Source: Rahnella variigena
GTDB lineage: Bacteria > Pseudomonadota > Gammaproteobacteria > Enterobacterales > Enterobacteriaceae
Length of the DNA: 64,000 nt
Assembly (NCBI RefSeq): GCF_003610915.1
Contig: NZ_NSDJ01000002.1
Location: 186,001 to 250,000 of the forward strand
Direction: 5' to 3'
Shown here in pieces: positions 20,101 to 28,326 of the stretch. Position numbers and translations under genes: made by a program. The notes beneath the pieces are model-generated. The model worked only from the letters and a program-made list of their open reading frames with translations. It searched no databases and was not told where the DNA came from. The first letter of the stretch is position 1. Each line of letters begins with the position of its first letter.

Positions 20101-23100
20101 GTTGTACTGAACAACGGTCTGACCGATGACAATACGCCGGAATTGCAAGGTACTGCGTTGCCTGGCGCGGTGGTGACCATCCGCAACGCCGCGGGTGACA
20201 TACTGGGTGAGAGTACAGCGGATGCGAATGGAACCTGGCTCTTTGCCGTGCCGTTACTTTCGGACGGTGAGCACAGCTTTACGGCGCAGGTGACTAATGC
20301 TGCGGGTAACAGCAGTGAAGCGACCTTCACCCTGACGGTCGATACCACACCGCCCGAGCCAGTGATTATCCAGTCACTGGAAGATGACGTGGGAACAATC
20401 CAGTTCACATCGCCTGTAGCAGGTAATGTGACCGACGATCCGGCACCGACCTTTACCGGTACGACGGAAGTGGGATCTCTGGTCACGCTGTATGACAACG
20501 GTATCTTGCTGGCAACACTCACCGCAGATGCACAAGGTAACTGGAGCTATACACCCACCACGAATCTGCTGGAAGGCACGCACAGCATCACTGCGACGGC
20601 AACTGACGCCGCTGGCAACGTGAGTGAACTCAGCAACAGCTGGAATTTCATTCTGGACATTACTGCCGCTAATGTAGGCATTTCGGGTAACTCTGAAGAG
20701 TCGCTTGGCGGTGTGACTGAGCCGGGTGTGGTGGTTGTCGTCGTTGATAAGAACGGAACCGAATATCGCACAGTGGCAGATCAGCAGGGTAACTGGATTA
20801 TTGCCCCGAACCCGGTTGCCGCCGGTGAGTCTGGCGAGATCTATACCATAGATCCTGCAGGTAATCAGGGCACACCGGTTGCATTCCAGGGATCGGCGCT
20901 TGCCAGTTATAACCTGCTCAATGAAAGCGCGCAGGTGAACACCACCACCACCGGTGATCAGCTCAACCCGGCCACCACCCGTCTCGCCGACGGCCGTATC
21001 GTGGTGGTATGGCAGGGTGACGGTAATTCCGGTACTGAGGTCTACATGCAGCTTTTCGAGGCTGACGGTGTACACAAAATAGGTACCGAGCAGCAGGTAA
21101 ACCAGCGCACCGCTAACAACCAGGACAGTGCGCAGGTTATCGCCCTGACCGACGGCGGTTTCCTGATTGTTTATGAGTCCAACAACAACGGGCTCGATAA
21201 CAACGGCGATGGCGTGATGGCGCGCCGCTACGGCTCCGATGGCCAGGCGGTCACCGATGAGTTCCAGGTGAACACCACCTACAGTGGTGCTCAGAACCGC
21301 CCTGGCGCAATGGCGACCGACGACGGCGGCTACATTATCAGCTGGGAAAGCCAGGGCACCAGTATCGTTCAGCGCACCTATGATGCCGACAATACGTCCG
21401 CCGCCGGAGAAGTCGTTGTGGCAACCGGCAGCAGCATGGGCGCCTCGGGTGGTCCGGAAATGGCGGCCTTCACCGACGCGGCGCACAGCGGTATGTACAT
21501 CACGGTGTGGAATGCGGGCAGCGGTCCGGGCGATACCAGTGGTACCGGTATCGTCGGGCAGATTTTTGCCGCTGACGGTACGCCGCTGGGCAGCAATGTT
21601 CAGATAAACACCACCACGGACAGTTCACAGAACTATCCGGACGTCATCACCCTGAGTGACGGCAGCGTAGTGGTTTACTGGGACTCCAGCGACAGCGGTG
21701 CGAACGGCTCTGACATCCGTGCGGTGCACTATCGTGTTGATGCAGAAACCGGCGCGCTGACGCTGGTCGGCAGTGGCGACTTTATCGTCAACACTTACAC
21801 CAGTGGCAAGCAGTACAAGCCGGTGGGTGTGGCGCTTGAGGATGGCGGCTACCTGCTTATCTGGGGCTCAGAAGGCGGTGACGGAGATGGCTCGGCTATC
21901 TATGCGCAGCGCTTCGACGCGAACGATAACAGAGTAGGGCGTGAGTTCCTGGTCAATACCACTACCAGCGGTAACCAGGGCAGCGGCGGGGATTCGGTGG
22001 ATGCTACGCACATCTTCGATGCGGTACTGACCGAAGACGGCAGCGTGTATGTCACCTGGCAGTCCGACAACGTGGACGGTGCGGGCACCGGTATCGAAGG
22101 TATCGTGATTGACGCCGATGCGGCGTTCTACTCCGAGTACACCATCAATACCACCACTGCTGGCAACCAGACGGTGTCATCAGTGGCCAGCCTGCCGGAC
22201 GGCGGCGCAATCGTGGTGTGGCAGTCGGCAAACGGCGATGGTTCCGGTACCGGCATTAAAGGGCAGTTGCTGGATGCGAAGGGCCAGCCGGTCGGCGCAG
22301 AGTTTACTGTGAATACCACGACGGCAGGCGATCAGCTGACGCCGCAGGTCACGGTGCTTACCGACGGCAGCTTCCAGGTGGTCTGGAGCACCGGCTCGGG
22401 CGCAACCATCAAGGGTCAGGGCTTCGGCTACAGCTATGACAGCGAAGGCAACGTGAACGGCGTGGCGGCGGACGGCGCGGAGTACAGCGTCAACACCGGT
22501 ACCACGGCAACCAAACAAACGGAACCGGCTATCACCGCGCTGGAGGATGGCGGTTATCTGGTGGTTTGGCAGGCGAACGTCAGTGGTAACTGGGTGATAT
22601 ACAGCCGGCAGTACGATGCCAGCGGCGTTCCGGTCACCGGCGAAACCGTGCTGATCACTACCACCCTGAGCGTGAATGGGGTACTGGGCGTCGGCGCCGA
22701 CTGGCAACCGTTGCCGTCTGTTGCGGTACTGGAGAATGGCCAGGTCGCCATCACCTACACGGTGAAAGGCACCGGTTATGACGTGGGCGTGAGCATTTAT
22801 GATCCGTCGAGCCATGCTGTGTTAACGAGTTTTGTGGCGAACCAGACGCTGACCAGCGATCAGGCCTCACCTGCGGTGAGCGCGCTGGACAACGGAAACT
22901 ATGTCGTGACCTGGGATTCTAAAGACACCAGCGGGCCGGATCAGAATGGCCTTAGCGTCTGGGGCCGCATTTATGCGGCGGATGGCACCGCGGTTACCGA
23001 TGAGTTCATTATCAACACCGCGACGGCCGGCGACCAGCATCTGGCACGCGTGGTGAGTCGCCCTGATGGCAGCTTCGTGGCGGTGTTCCTTTCGGCCACC

Positions 23101-26100
23101 GATACCCTGCCGGGTGCAGGTACCAACGGTATCTATGCGCAGTATTTTGATGCGGCGGGTAACAAGGTGGGGCAGCAGATGCAAATCCACCAGCTGACCT
23201 ACGGCGCTCAGGTAGAGATTGATGCGACTTTCCTGGAAGGCGGTCAGCTGTATGTGACCTGGACCGATCAGGGCGTGGGTGACGGTGATGGCTCAGCAAT
23301 CAAAGGACGCGTAGTCGACCTGGTGGAAACCCTGGGGCTTGAGCAGTTAACCCCGAACAATGACGATCCGACCAGCATTGACTATCAACCTGCGACGACG
23401 CCAATCTCCAATGATACGGATGTGTTGCCGCCAAATGTGGGTATCTCAACCAACACTAAAGAGACGCTGGGTGGCCAGACTGAAGCCGGCGCGACCGTCA
23501 CAGTGACGGATGCAGACGGAAAGATCTATTCAACCGTAGCGGATGCTGATGGTGTATGGAAGATCGAACCTAACCCGCTGAGTGTAGGCGAAAATGGCAC
23601 CATCACGGCGACGGATGCAGCGGGTAATGAGAGTCAGCCTGTTTTGATCTCCGGCGCTGCACTGAGTTCTTATGACCTGCTCAATGAAAGTGCGCAGGTG
23701 AACACCACCACCACCGGTGACCAGCTCAACCCGGCCACCACCCGTCTCGCCGACGGCCGTATCGTGGTGGTATGGCAGGGCGCAGGTACCTCCGGAACCG
23801 AAGTTTACATGCAGCTTTTCGAGGCTGACGGTGTACACAAAATCGGAACCGAGCAGCAGGTAAACCAGCGCACCGCTAATAACCAGGACAGTGCGCAGGT
23901 TATCGCCCTGACTGACGGCGGTTTCCTGATCGTCTATGAGTCCAACAACAACGGGCTGGATAACAACGGCGATGGCGTGATGGCGCGCCGCTACGGCTCC
24001 GATGGGCAGGCGGTCTCCGACGAGTTCCAGGTGAACACCACCTACAGTGGTGCCCAGAACCGTCCGGGCGCAATGGCGACCGACGACGGCGGCTACATTA
24101 TCAGCTGGGAAAACCAGGGTACCAGCATCGTGCAACGTACCTATGATGCGGACAACGAGCCAACCACCGGTGAGGTGGTTGTGGCAACCGGCAGCAGCAT
24201 GGGCGCCTCGGGTGGTCCGGAAATGGCGGCCTTCACCGACGCGGCACACAGCGGTATGTACATCACGGTGTGGAATGCGGGCAGTGGTCCGGGCGATACC
24301 AGTGGTACCGGTATCGTCGGGCAGATTTTTGCCGCTGACGGTACGCCGCTGGGCAGCAATGTTCAGATAAACACCACCACGGACAGTTCACAGAACTATC
24401 CGGACGTCATCACCCTGAGTGACGGCAGCGTAGTGGTTTACTGGGACTCCGGCGACAGCGGTGCGAACGGCTCTGACATCCGTGCGGTGCACTACCGTGT
24501 TGATGCAGAAACCGGCGCGCTGACGCTGGTCGGCAGTGGCGACTTTATCGTCAATACCTACACTACCGGCAAGCAGTACAAGCCGGTGGGTGTGACGCTT
24601 GAGGATGGCGGCTACCTGCTTATCTGGGGCTCAGAAGGCGGTGACGGAGATGGCTCGGCTATCTATGCGCAGCGCTTCGACGCGAACGATAACAGAGTAG
24701 GACGTGAATTCCTGGTGAACACCACCACCAGCGGTAACCAGGGCACCGGCGGCGACTCCATCGACGCCACGCACATCTTCGATGCGGTACTGACCGAAGA
24801 CGGCAGCGTGTATGTCACCTGGCAGTCCGACAACGTGGACGGTGCGGGTACCGGTATCGAAGGTATCGTGATTAATGTGGATGCGGCTTTTTACTCCGAG
24901 TACACCGTTAACACGACCACTGCCGGCAATCAGACGGTCTCATCCGTTGTCGGTCTGCCAGACGGCGGCGCTATCGTGGTGTGGCAGTCGGCAAACGGTG
25001 ATGGTTCCGGTACCGGCATTAAAGGGCAGTTGCTTGATGCGAAGGGCCAGCCGGTCGGCGCAGAGTTTACTGTGAATACCACGACGGCAGGCGATCAGCT
25101 GACGCCGCAGGTAGCGGTGCTGGCAGACGGCAGCTTCCAGGTGGTATGGAGCACGGATTCAGGCGGCCATATTAAAGGCCAGGGCTACACCTACAGCTAC
25201 GACAGCAGCGGTAATGTCAGCGGCGTCGTTGCTGACGGCGCAGAGTACAATGTCGACTCCGGTACTGCCGCAAGCAAAATGCGTGTTCCGGCGATCACTG
25301 GCCTGGACGATGGCGGTTATCTGGTCGTCTGGGAAGCGAGCCTGAACGGTTCATGGGTGGTCTACGGCCGTCAGTATGACGCCAGCGGAACGCCGGTTAC
25401 GGCCGAAACCGTACTGGTCAATACTGGTCTGAACCCGAACGCTATCATAGGTGAATGGGAGCCGCTGCCGTCGGTTGCGGTACTGGAGAATGGTCAGGTC
25501 GCCATCACCTACACGGTGAAAGGCACCGGTTATGACGTAGGCGTGTCGGTTTACGATCCGTCGAGCCACGTAGTGTTAACGAGCTTTGTGGCGAACCAGA
25601 CGCTGACCAGCGATCAGGCTTCACCGGCTGTGAGCGCCCTGGACAACGGTAACTATGTCGTGACCTGGGATTCAAAAGATAACACCGGGCCGGACCAGAA
25701 TGGCCAGAGCGTCTGGGGCCGCATTTATGCGGCGGACGGTACGGCGCTGACCGGTGAGTTCCTGATTAACACGACGACGGCCAGCGATCAGAGTATGGCG
25801 CGCGTGGTGAGCCAGACAGACGGCAGTTTTGTGGTTGTGTTCCTCTCGGATACCGATACGGCACCGGGCGCAGCTACCAGCGGTATCTACGCGCAGTACT
25901 TTGATGCGGCGGGTAACAAGGTGGGGCAGCAGATGCAGATCCATCAGCTGACCTACGGTGCTCAGGTGGAAGTTGATGCAACCTTCCTGGAAGGCGGTCA
26001 GCTGTATGTGACCTGGACCGATCAGGGCGTAGGTGACGGCGATGGCTCAGCAATCAAAGGCCGTTTAGTCGACCTTAATGAGACGTTGGGGCTGACTACT

Positions 26101-26628
26101 GAAACCGGCGCAACGCATATTGAGTATCAACCTGCGCAGTACGACCTCAATGGCACTGCAGACAGCGATGTGCTTGATGCTCGCGGCGCGAACTCAGTCG
26201 ATGCGAAAGAGGGTGATGACACAATAGTCGTTAACAGCACTAACTTCACCAGTATCAAAGGTGGAGAAGGGCACGATACGTTAGTCTGGGATTCTAATAA
26301 TGACTTAGAACTTGGCAGTGTCTCGAATAAAGTGAGTGGAATTGAAACTATCCACATGGGTAATAATACGGCGCAAACATTATTTATTAATGTTAATGAT
26401 GTACTCGAGCTCACCAAAGAAAATGGTGATGAGGCCAATACGTTACGTATTACCGGTGATGTGGGTGATTCAAACTCTAATAATGCGAGTGATACTGTCA
26501 GTATTAATAAGTCGGAGTGGACAACGACAACGTCGCAAACTGAGAATGGTGTAAATTATGATGTATACACAAGCAATGATGACGCTACCGTCAAGCTGTT
26601 AATTCAGCATGGCTTAAACGTTATCTAA
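14179..26628 (+). CDS. Giant type I-secreted BapA-like repeat adhesin
   Basis: About 4,149 residues, predicted to be exported by the type I system encoded just downstream. Residues 1-180 form a BapA-type N-terminal module with a hydrophobic stretch LPFMLLGGAAAAGGIVAAV, likely a retention segment. Bacterial Ig-like domains follow to about 2,240, including a near-identical array at 345-1619. Then comes an Ig plus propeller-like block (EFxVNTTTxGxQ and VVVWQS motifs, about 2247-3053), repeated at 3168-3970. The C-terminal 170 residues hold a degenerate calcium-binding type I secretion region (DSDVLDARGANSVDAKEGDDT). Cysteine is almost absent. I start at ATG 14179 with AAGAAGG upstream; a TTG at 14146 has no such site. 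Confidence 0.95.
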   Translation: MLKINMRSAKGITSSFTVETNTDQSTTIKVPNHGALNIELIDSATGHAPQMVMTKRVGNNLLLVIGQGDLDHPDVIFEDYYDNDNAHLVGLGENGQYYEYVPTSGDVAEYTPALTEGKSGELVLGGEGYTSADPILADDNHFGWLPFMLLGGAAAAGGIVAAVSSSGGSDHHSENKTVTVTLDPITDADQNGRPEFSGTSNTANSQVVILLPDGSQITTQTDSEGHWSVEAPSSQPNGTVTVTVTDSEGNSASLVEEYSDNVLPESAVINVNDNDQMAGKAEPGSTVIITDGETGETITVDVDENGDWSIQPNPVNEGDSDVSIVVVDPAGNVSPPTDASREDTTAPDNVTSGVVTDSITLTDDVGPVTGAIADGAVTDDARPTFAGQATADIDHVNIYDNGELAGTAAVDENGQWSWTPEQDLADGEHDLTVAAVDAAGNEGPQADGGWGFTVDTTTAVPEITVNTEDELAGNAEPGAVIVITDPTSDSETSVVADEDGHWSIQPNPLAPGDAAVVVEATDEAGNSSSIVIDGPADSTAPDNVTSGVVTDSITLTDDVGPVTGAIEDGAVTDDARPTFAGQATADIDHVNIYDNGELADTAAVDENGQWSWTPEQDLADGEHDLTVAAVDAAGNEGPQADGGWGFTVDTTTAVPEITVNTEDELAGNAEPGAVIVITDPTSDSETSVVADEDGHWSIQPNPLAPGDAAVVVEATDEAGNSSSIVIDGPADSTAPDNVTSGVVTDSITLTDDVGPVTGAIEDGAVTDDARPTFAGQATADIDHVNIYDNGELAGTAAVDENGQWSWTPEQDLADGEHDLTVAAVDAAGNEGPQADGGWGFTVDTTTAVPEITVNTEDELAGNAEPGAVIVITDPTSDSETSVVADEDGHWSIQPNPLAPGDAAVVVEATDEAGNSSSIVIDGPADSTAPDNVTSGVVTDSITLTDDVGPVTGAIEDGAVTDDARPTFAGQATADIDHVNIYDNGELADTAAVDENGQWSWTPEQDLADGEHDLTVAAVDAAGNEGPQADGGWGFTVDTTTAVPEITVNTEDELAGNAEPGAVIVITDPTSDSETSVVADEDGHWSIQPNPLAPGDAAVVVEATDEAGNSSSIVIDGPADSTAPDNVTSGVVTDSITLTDDVGPVTGAIEDGAVTDDARPTFAGQATADIDHVNIYDNGELAGTAAVDENGQWSWTPEQDLADGEHDLTVTAVDAAGNEGPQADGGWGFTVDTTTAVPEITVNTEDELAGNAEPGAVIVITDPTSDSETSVVADEDGHWSIQPNPLAPGDAAVVVEATDEAGNSSSIVIDGPADSTAPDNVTSGVVTDSITLTDDVGPVTGAIADGAVTDDARPTFAGQATADIDHVNIYDNGELAGTAAVDENGQWSWTPEQDLADGEHDLTVAAVDAAGNEGPQADGGWGFTVDTTTAVPEITVNTEDELAGNAEPGAVIVITDPTSDSETSVVADEDGHWSIQPNPLAPGDAAAVVEATDEAGNSSSIVIDGPADSTAPDNVTSGVVTDSITLTDDVGPVTGAIEDGAVTDDARPTFAGQATADIDHVNIYDNGELAGTAAVDENGQWSWTPEQDLADGEHDLTVAAVDAAGNEGPQADGGWGFTVDTTAPGDDAFGEESITLMDDVGPVQGVIADGSTTDDARPMYSGSISAEGKAAGVVSVNIYDNGVFISSAPVDAEGNWSWTAESALASGAHALTVAAVDAAGNEGPQVSGTTDEAWDFNVLTSAPAQPAIENVVDDYSQGEDADTGFLQKGQSTNDSTLTVNGTAGAGLTVIIWATDTAGNKVKAGEGVADDEGRWSITTTELGEDGNYNLTATAVNAAGVSSAETGMFNVVLDTTAPDAATAALMDDQGAVQGEVTDGGVTDDRSPVLNGMAEAGAIVAVYLDDSETPAGSTVAVDDGSWTLPLGTLADGEHHYQIKVIDAAGNETRGDTVSFTLDSSNVELTIDLANDDAGSITGVVLNNGLTDDNTPELQGTALPGAVVTIRNAAGDILGESTADANGTWLFAVPLLSDGEHSFTAQVTNAAGNSSEATFTLTVDTTPPEPVIIQSLEDDVGTIQFTSPVAGNVTDDPAPTFTGTTEVGSLVTLYDNGILLATLTADAQGNWSYTPTTNLLEGTHSITATATDAAGNVSELSNSWNFILDITAANVGISGNSEESLGGVTEPGVVVVVVDKNGTEYRTVADQQGNWIIAPNPVAAGESGEIYTIDPAGNQGTPVAFQGSALASYNLLNESAQVNTTTTGDQLNPATTRLADGRIVVVWQGDGNSGTEVYMQLFEADGVHKIGTEQQVNQRTANNQDSAQVIALTDGGFLIVYESNNNGLDNNGDGVMARRYGSDGQAVTDEFQVNTTYSGAQNRPGAMATDDGGYIISWESQGTSIVQRTYDADNTSAAGEVVVATGSSMGASGGPEMAAFTDAAHSGMYITVWNAGSGPGDTSGTGIVGQIFAADGTPLGSNVQINTTTDSSQNYPDVITLSDGSVVVYWDSSDSGANGSDIRAVHYRVDAETGALTLVGSGDFIVNTYTSGKQYKPVGVALEDGGYLLIWGSEGGDGDGSAIYAQRFDANDNRVGREFLVNTTTSGNQGSGGDSVDATHIFDAVLTEDGSVYVTWQSDNVDGAGTGIEGIVIDADAAFYSEYTINTTTAGNQTVSSVASLPDGGAIVVWQSANGDGSGTGIKGQLLDAKGQPVGAEFTVNTTTAGDQLTPQVTVLTDGSFQVVWSTGSGATIKGQGFGYSYDSEGNVNGVAADGAEYSVNTGTTATKQTEPAITALEDGGYLVVWQANVSGNWVIYSRQYDASGVPVTGETVLITTTLSVNGVLGVGADWQPLPSVAVLENGQVAITYTVKGTGYDVGVSIYDPSSHAVLTSFVANQTLTSDQASPAVSALDNGNYVVTWDSKDTSGPDQNGLSVWGRIYAADGTAVTDEFIINTATAGDQHLARVVSRPDGSFVAVFLSATDTLPGAGTNGIYAQYFDAAGNKVGQQMQIHQLTYGAQVEIDATFLEGGQLYVTWTDQGVGDGDGSAIKGRVVDLVETLGLEQLTPNNDDPTSIDYQPATTPISNDTDVLPPNVGISTNTKETLGGQTEAGATVTVTDADGKIYSTVADADGVWKIEPNPLSVGENGTITATDAAGNESQPVLISGAALSSYDLLNESAQVNTTTTGDQLNPATTRLADGRIVVVWQGAGTSGTEVYMQLFEADGVHKIGTEQQVNQRTANNQDSAQVIALTDGGFLIVYESNNNGLDNNGDGVMARRYGSDGQAVSDEFQVNTTYSGAQNRPGAMATDDGGYIISWENQGTSIVQRTYDADNEPTTGEVVVATGSSMGASGGPEMAAFTDAAHSGMYITVWNAGSGPGDTSGTGIVGQIFAADGTPLGSNVQINTTTDSSQNYPDVITLSDGSVVVYWDSGDSGANGSDIRAVHYRVDAETGALTLVGSGDFIVNTYTTGKQYKPVGVTLEDGGYLLIWGSEGGDGDGSAIYAQRFDANDNRVGREFLVNTTTSGNQGTGGDSIDATHIFDAVLTEDGSVYVTWQSDNVDGAGTGIEGIVINVDAAFYSEYTVNTTTAGNQTVSSVVGLPDGGAIVVWQSANGDGSGTGIKGQLLDAKGQPVGAEFTVNTTTAGDQLTPQVAVLADGSFQVVWSTDSGGHIKGQGYTYSYDSSGNVSGVVADGAEYNVDSGTAASKMRVPAITGLDDGGYLVVWEASLNGSWVVYGRQYDASGTPVTAETVLVNTGLNPNAIIGEWEPLPSVAVLENGQVAITYTVKGTGYDVGVSVYDPSSHVVLTSFVANQTLTSDQASPAVSALDNGNYVVTWDSKDNTGPDQNGQSVWGRIYAADGTALTGEFLINTTTASDQSMARVVSQTDGSFVVVFLSDTDTAPGAATSGIYAQYFDAAGNKVGQQMQIHQLTYGAQVEVDATFLEGGQLYVTWTDQGVGDGDGSAIKGRLVDLNETLGLTTETGATHIEYQPAQYDLNGTADSDVLDARGANSVDAKEGDDTIVVNSTNFTSIKGGEGHDTLVWDSNNDLELGSVSNKVSGIETIHMGNNTAQTLFINVNDVLELTKENGDEANTLRITGDVGDSNSNNASDTVSINKSEWTTTTSQTENGVNYDVYTSNDDATVKLLIQHGLNVI
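15211..19034 (+). repeat. Tandem 582-bp coding repeats (six full, one partial)
   Basis: Units begin at 15211, 15793, 16375, 16957, 17539, 18121 and 18703 with ACGGCGCCGGACAACGT, and the last stops near 19034. Each unit encodes 194 residues, about two Ig-like domains. Copies differ at only a few sites and are much richer in GC than the flanks. Units 2 and 4 share GELADT; units 5 and 7 share several silent changes. Confidence 0.95.
20917..26090 (+). repeat. Tandem duplication of a roughly 2.76-kb coding block
   Basis: The stretch starting CTCAATGAAAG at 20917 recurs at 23680, an offset of 2,763 bases that shrinks to 2,754 near the end through small indels. Each copy encodes about 810 residues of propeller-like repeats preceded by one Ig-like domain of the AANVGIS / PPNVGIS type. 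Identity is high in the centre of the copies and lower near their ends. Confidence 0.9.
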
Positions 26629-26632
26629 TCTT

Positions 26633-26660
26633 AATGGCGGTAGCGAAGGCTACCGCCATT
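26633..26660 (+). terminator. Hairpin between adhesin and its export genes
   Basis: A 12-bp perfect stem (AATGGCGGTAGC / GCTACCGCCATT) with a GAAG tetraloop starts 5 bases after the adhesin stop and is followed by TCTTC. The T tract is poor, so it may be an attenuator that lets some transcription reach the export genes. Confidence 0.65.
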
Positions 26661-26912
26661 TCTTCATTCGTTGCTATTTTTCTTCCTGTTGCTGATACCT
26701 TCACCGATTTTTAACAGTTGGCGTATGTTCACATTTTTGGAACAAAAATGTAAATAAGAGCCCATTTTAAGGATTTAAAATCCATATATGGACTTTTTGC
26801 AGAATTAACGTTGTAGGTGATGCTCGGGTCGTTACAAGATATGCCATCGCAGTATTTGTCTGGTGGCAGTGTAAATAGCCAGTTTCACTCACTAGTTATT
26901 TTTGAGTTAATT

Positions 26913-28238
26913 ATGAATGCAATCTTCTTGGCACTAAAATCGAAATTACCTTTGCGCAGTCTGATAATAGTGGGTTTGTTTTTTAATCCTTTATTAAATG
27001 CCCGCGCTACTGACTTTATTGAATTGCTACGTATGACGGCTGAACATCCTTCTGTGCGGTCCGGGATATCAACCAGCGCAGGTGCATATTATGATATCGA
27101 GCAGGCTAAAGCAGCTGATGGTTTTCAAATAAGTACGGGTGTGAGTAGCGTAGGATATACAGGGCAACCGGGTTATGAAAGTAATCCACTGTCGCCCCAT
27201 ATTTCTATCAGTAAATTACTTTATGACCATGGGCGTACCGCTGCCAGTGTTGCCGGAAAACAGGCCGCCTATTCTATGCAACAGGCACAAGTCAATGTGA
27301 CGCGTGAGAGCCTTAATCAACAAGTTCTCTCGTTGTTCACCTCTGCCGCGACGAATGCCAAAGTTGTCGCTGTGCTCGATAAAGAGATCGCAGCGCTACA
27401 AGATCTGTTGAACAGGGTGCAGGCAATTGCCAGAGTTGACAGTGGTCGTGGGTCTGAGATCAATCAGGTGGAAACGCGGCTCAATGCCGTGATAGCCAGT
27501 CGTGAAATGAATTTCACAACCTACATGCAGGCACAGCAACAGCTTAGTGCGCTGCTCAATAATGACATCGTACTTACCCGTGATCTTCCTGACCTGAAAA
27601 AGACAGGGCTGTTACCCGCGTCTTTGGAACAGGCGCAGCAAGTGTTGAAAGAAAATCCCAGCTGGATGGTCTCACGTCAACGTAAAGAAGAGGCTAAAGC
27701 CGCTGTTGAGCTGGCCTCAAAGTGGAACCGTCCGAAATGGAATGTGCAGCTTAGTTTGGATAGCCCAAAACGCAATGGAGAAATGGAACCCTTCAAGGCC
27801 GTGACGTTGCAGGTGAGCAGCGATATCAGCTTATGGGACGGGGGTGCCGGCCGTGCAAACGCAAATGCAGAAACGCAGCGCTTAATTGCCGCTGAAGCAG
27901 ATCAGGATGCAACTTTCCGAAGCTTAAAACAGCAACTGGATCAGTTGTGGGTCTCATTGCCTTTGCGTGAGCGACAAATAAACGCGTTGCAACGGCAATC
28001 CGAAACCGCGCTAAAAACCTGGAAAGCAGGGGAAGTGCAGTTTTTCGCTGGCCAGCGCCCTTTAACCGATCTGATTTCCTTTGCCACGGATTACTACACC
28101 AGCCTGGCCAGTTATCAGGAGCAGCAAATGCAATACCTGGCAACGCAATGGCAGATTGTCGCCGCTTTGGGCAAAACAAGTGAACTGGCGCAAAAGGTGA
28201 ACTCATTACCCGCCAACACTATTCAGCCTGTGCACTGA
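26913..28238 (+). CDS. TolC-family outer membrane protein of the adhesin export system
   Basis: This is the outer membrane channel of the type I system that would export the giant adhesin. I start at ATG 26913, which places the signal peptide (FFNPLLNARA) at the N-terminus; the reading frame is open further upstream to 26817. The mature part has two TolC-like helical halves (DHGRTAASVAGKQAAYSMQQ, later LISFATDYYTSLASYQEQQ). About 441 residues, usual for LapE/BapB-type proteins. It is followed 88 bases later by the ABC gene. Confidence 0.9.
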   Translation: MNAIFLALKSKLPLRSLIIVGLFFNPLLNARATDFIELLRMTAEHPSVRSGISTSAGAYYDIEQAKAADGFQISTGVSSVGYTGQPGYESNPLSPHISISKLLYDHGRTAASVAGKQAAYSMQQAQVNVTRESLNQQVLSLFTSAATNAKVVAVLDKEIAALQDLLNRVQAIARVDSGRGSEINQVETRLNAVIASREMNFTTYMQAQQQLSALLNNDIVLTRDLPDLKKTGLLPASLEQAQQVLKENPSWMVSRQRKEEAKAAVELASKWNRPKWNVQLSLDSPKRNGEMEPFKAVTLQVSSDISLWDGGAGRANANAETQRLIAAEADQDATFRSLKQQLDQLWVSLPLRERQINALQRQSETALKTWKAGEVQFFAGQRPLTDLISFATDYYTSLASYQEQQMQYLATQWQIVAALGKTSELAQKVNSLPANTIQPVH

Positions 28239-28326
28239 GCCTATTTTCAATAAAGGGTATGCATGCCGTGAGATCTTTCCGCTTGTCGCCATGCCACCCT
28301 GAATTCATTGTCCAGAGGACAACATC

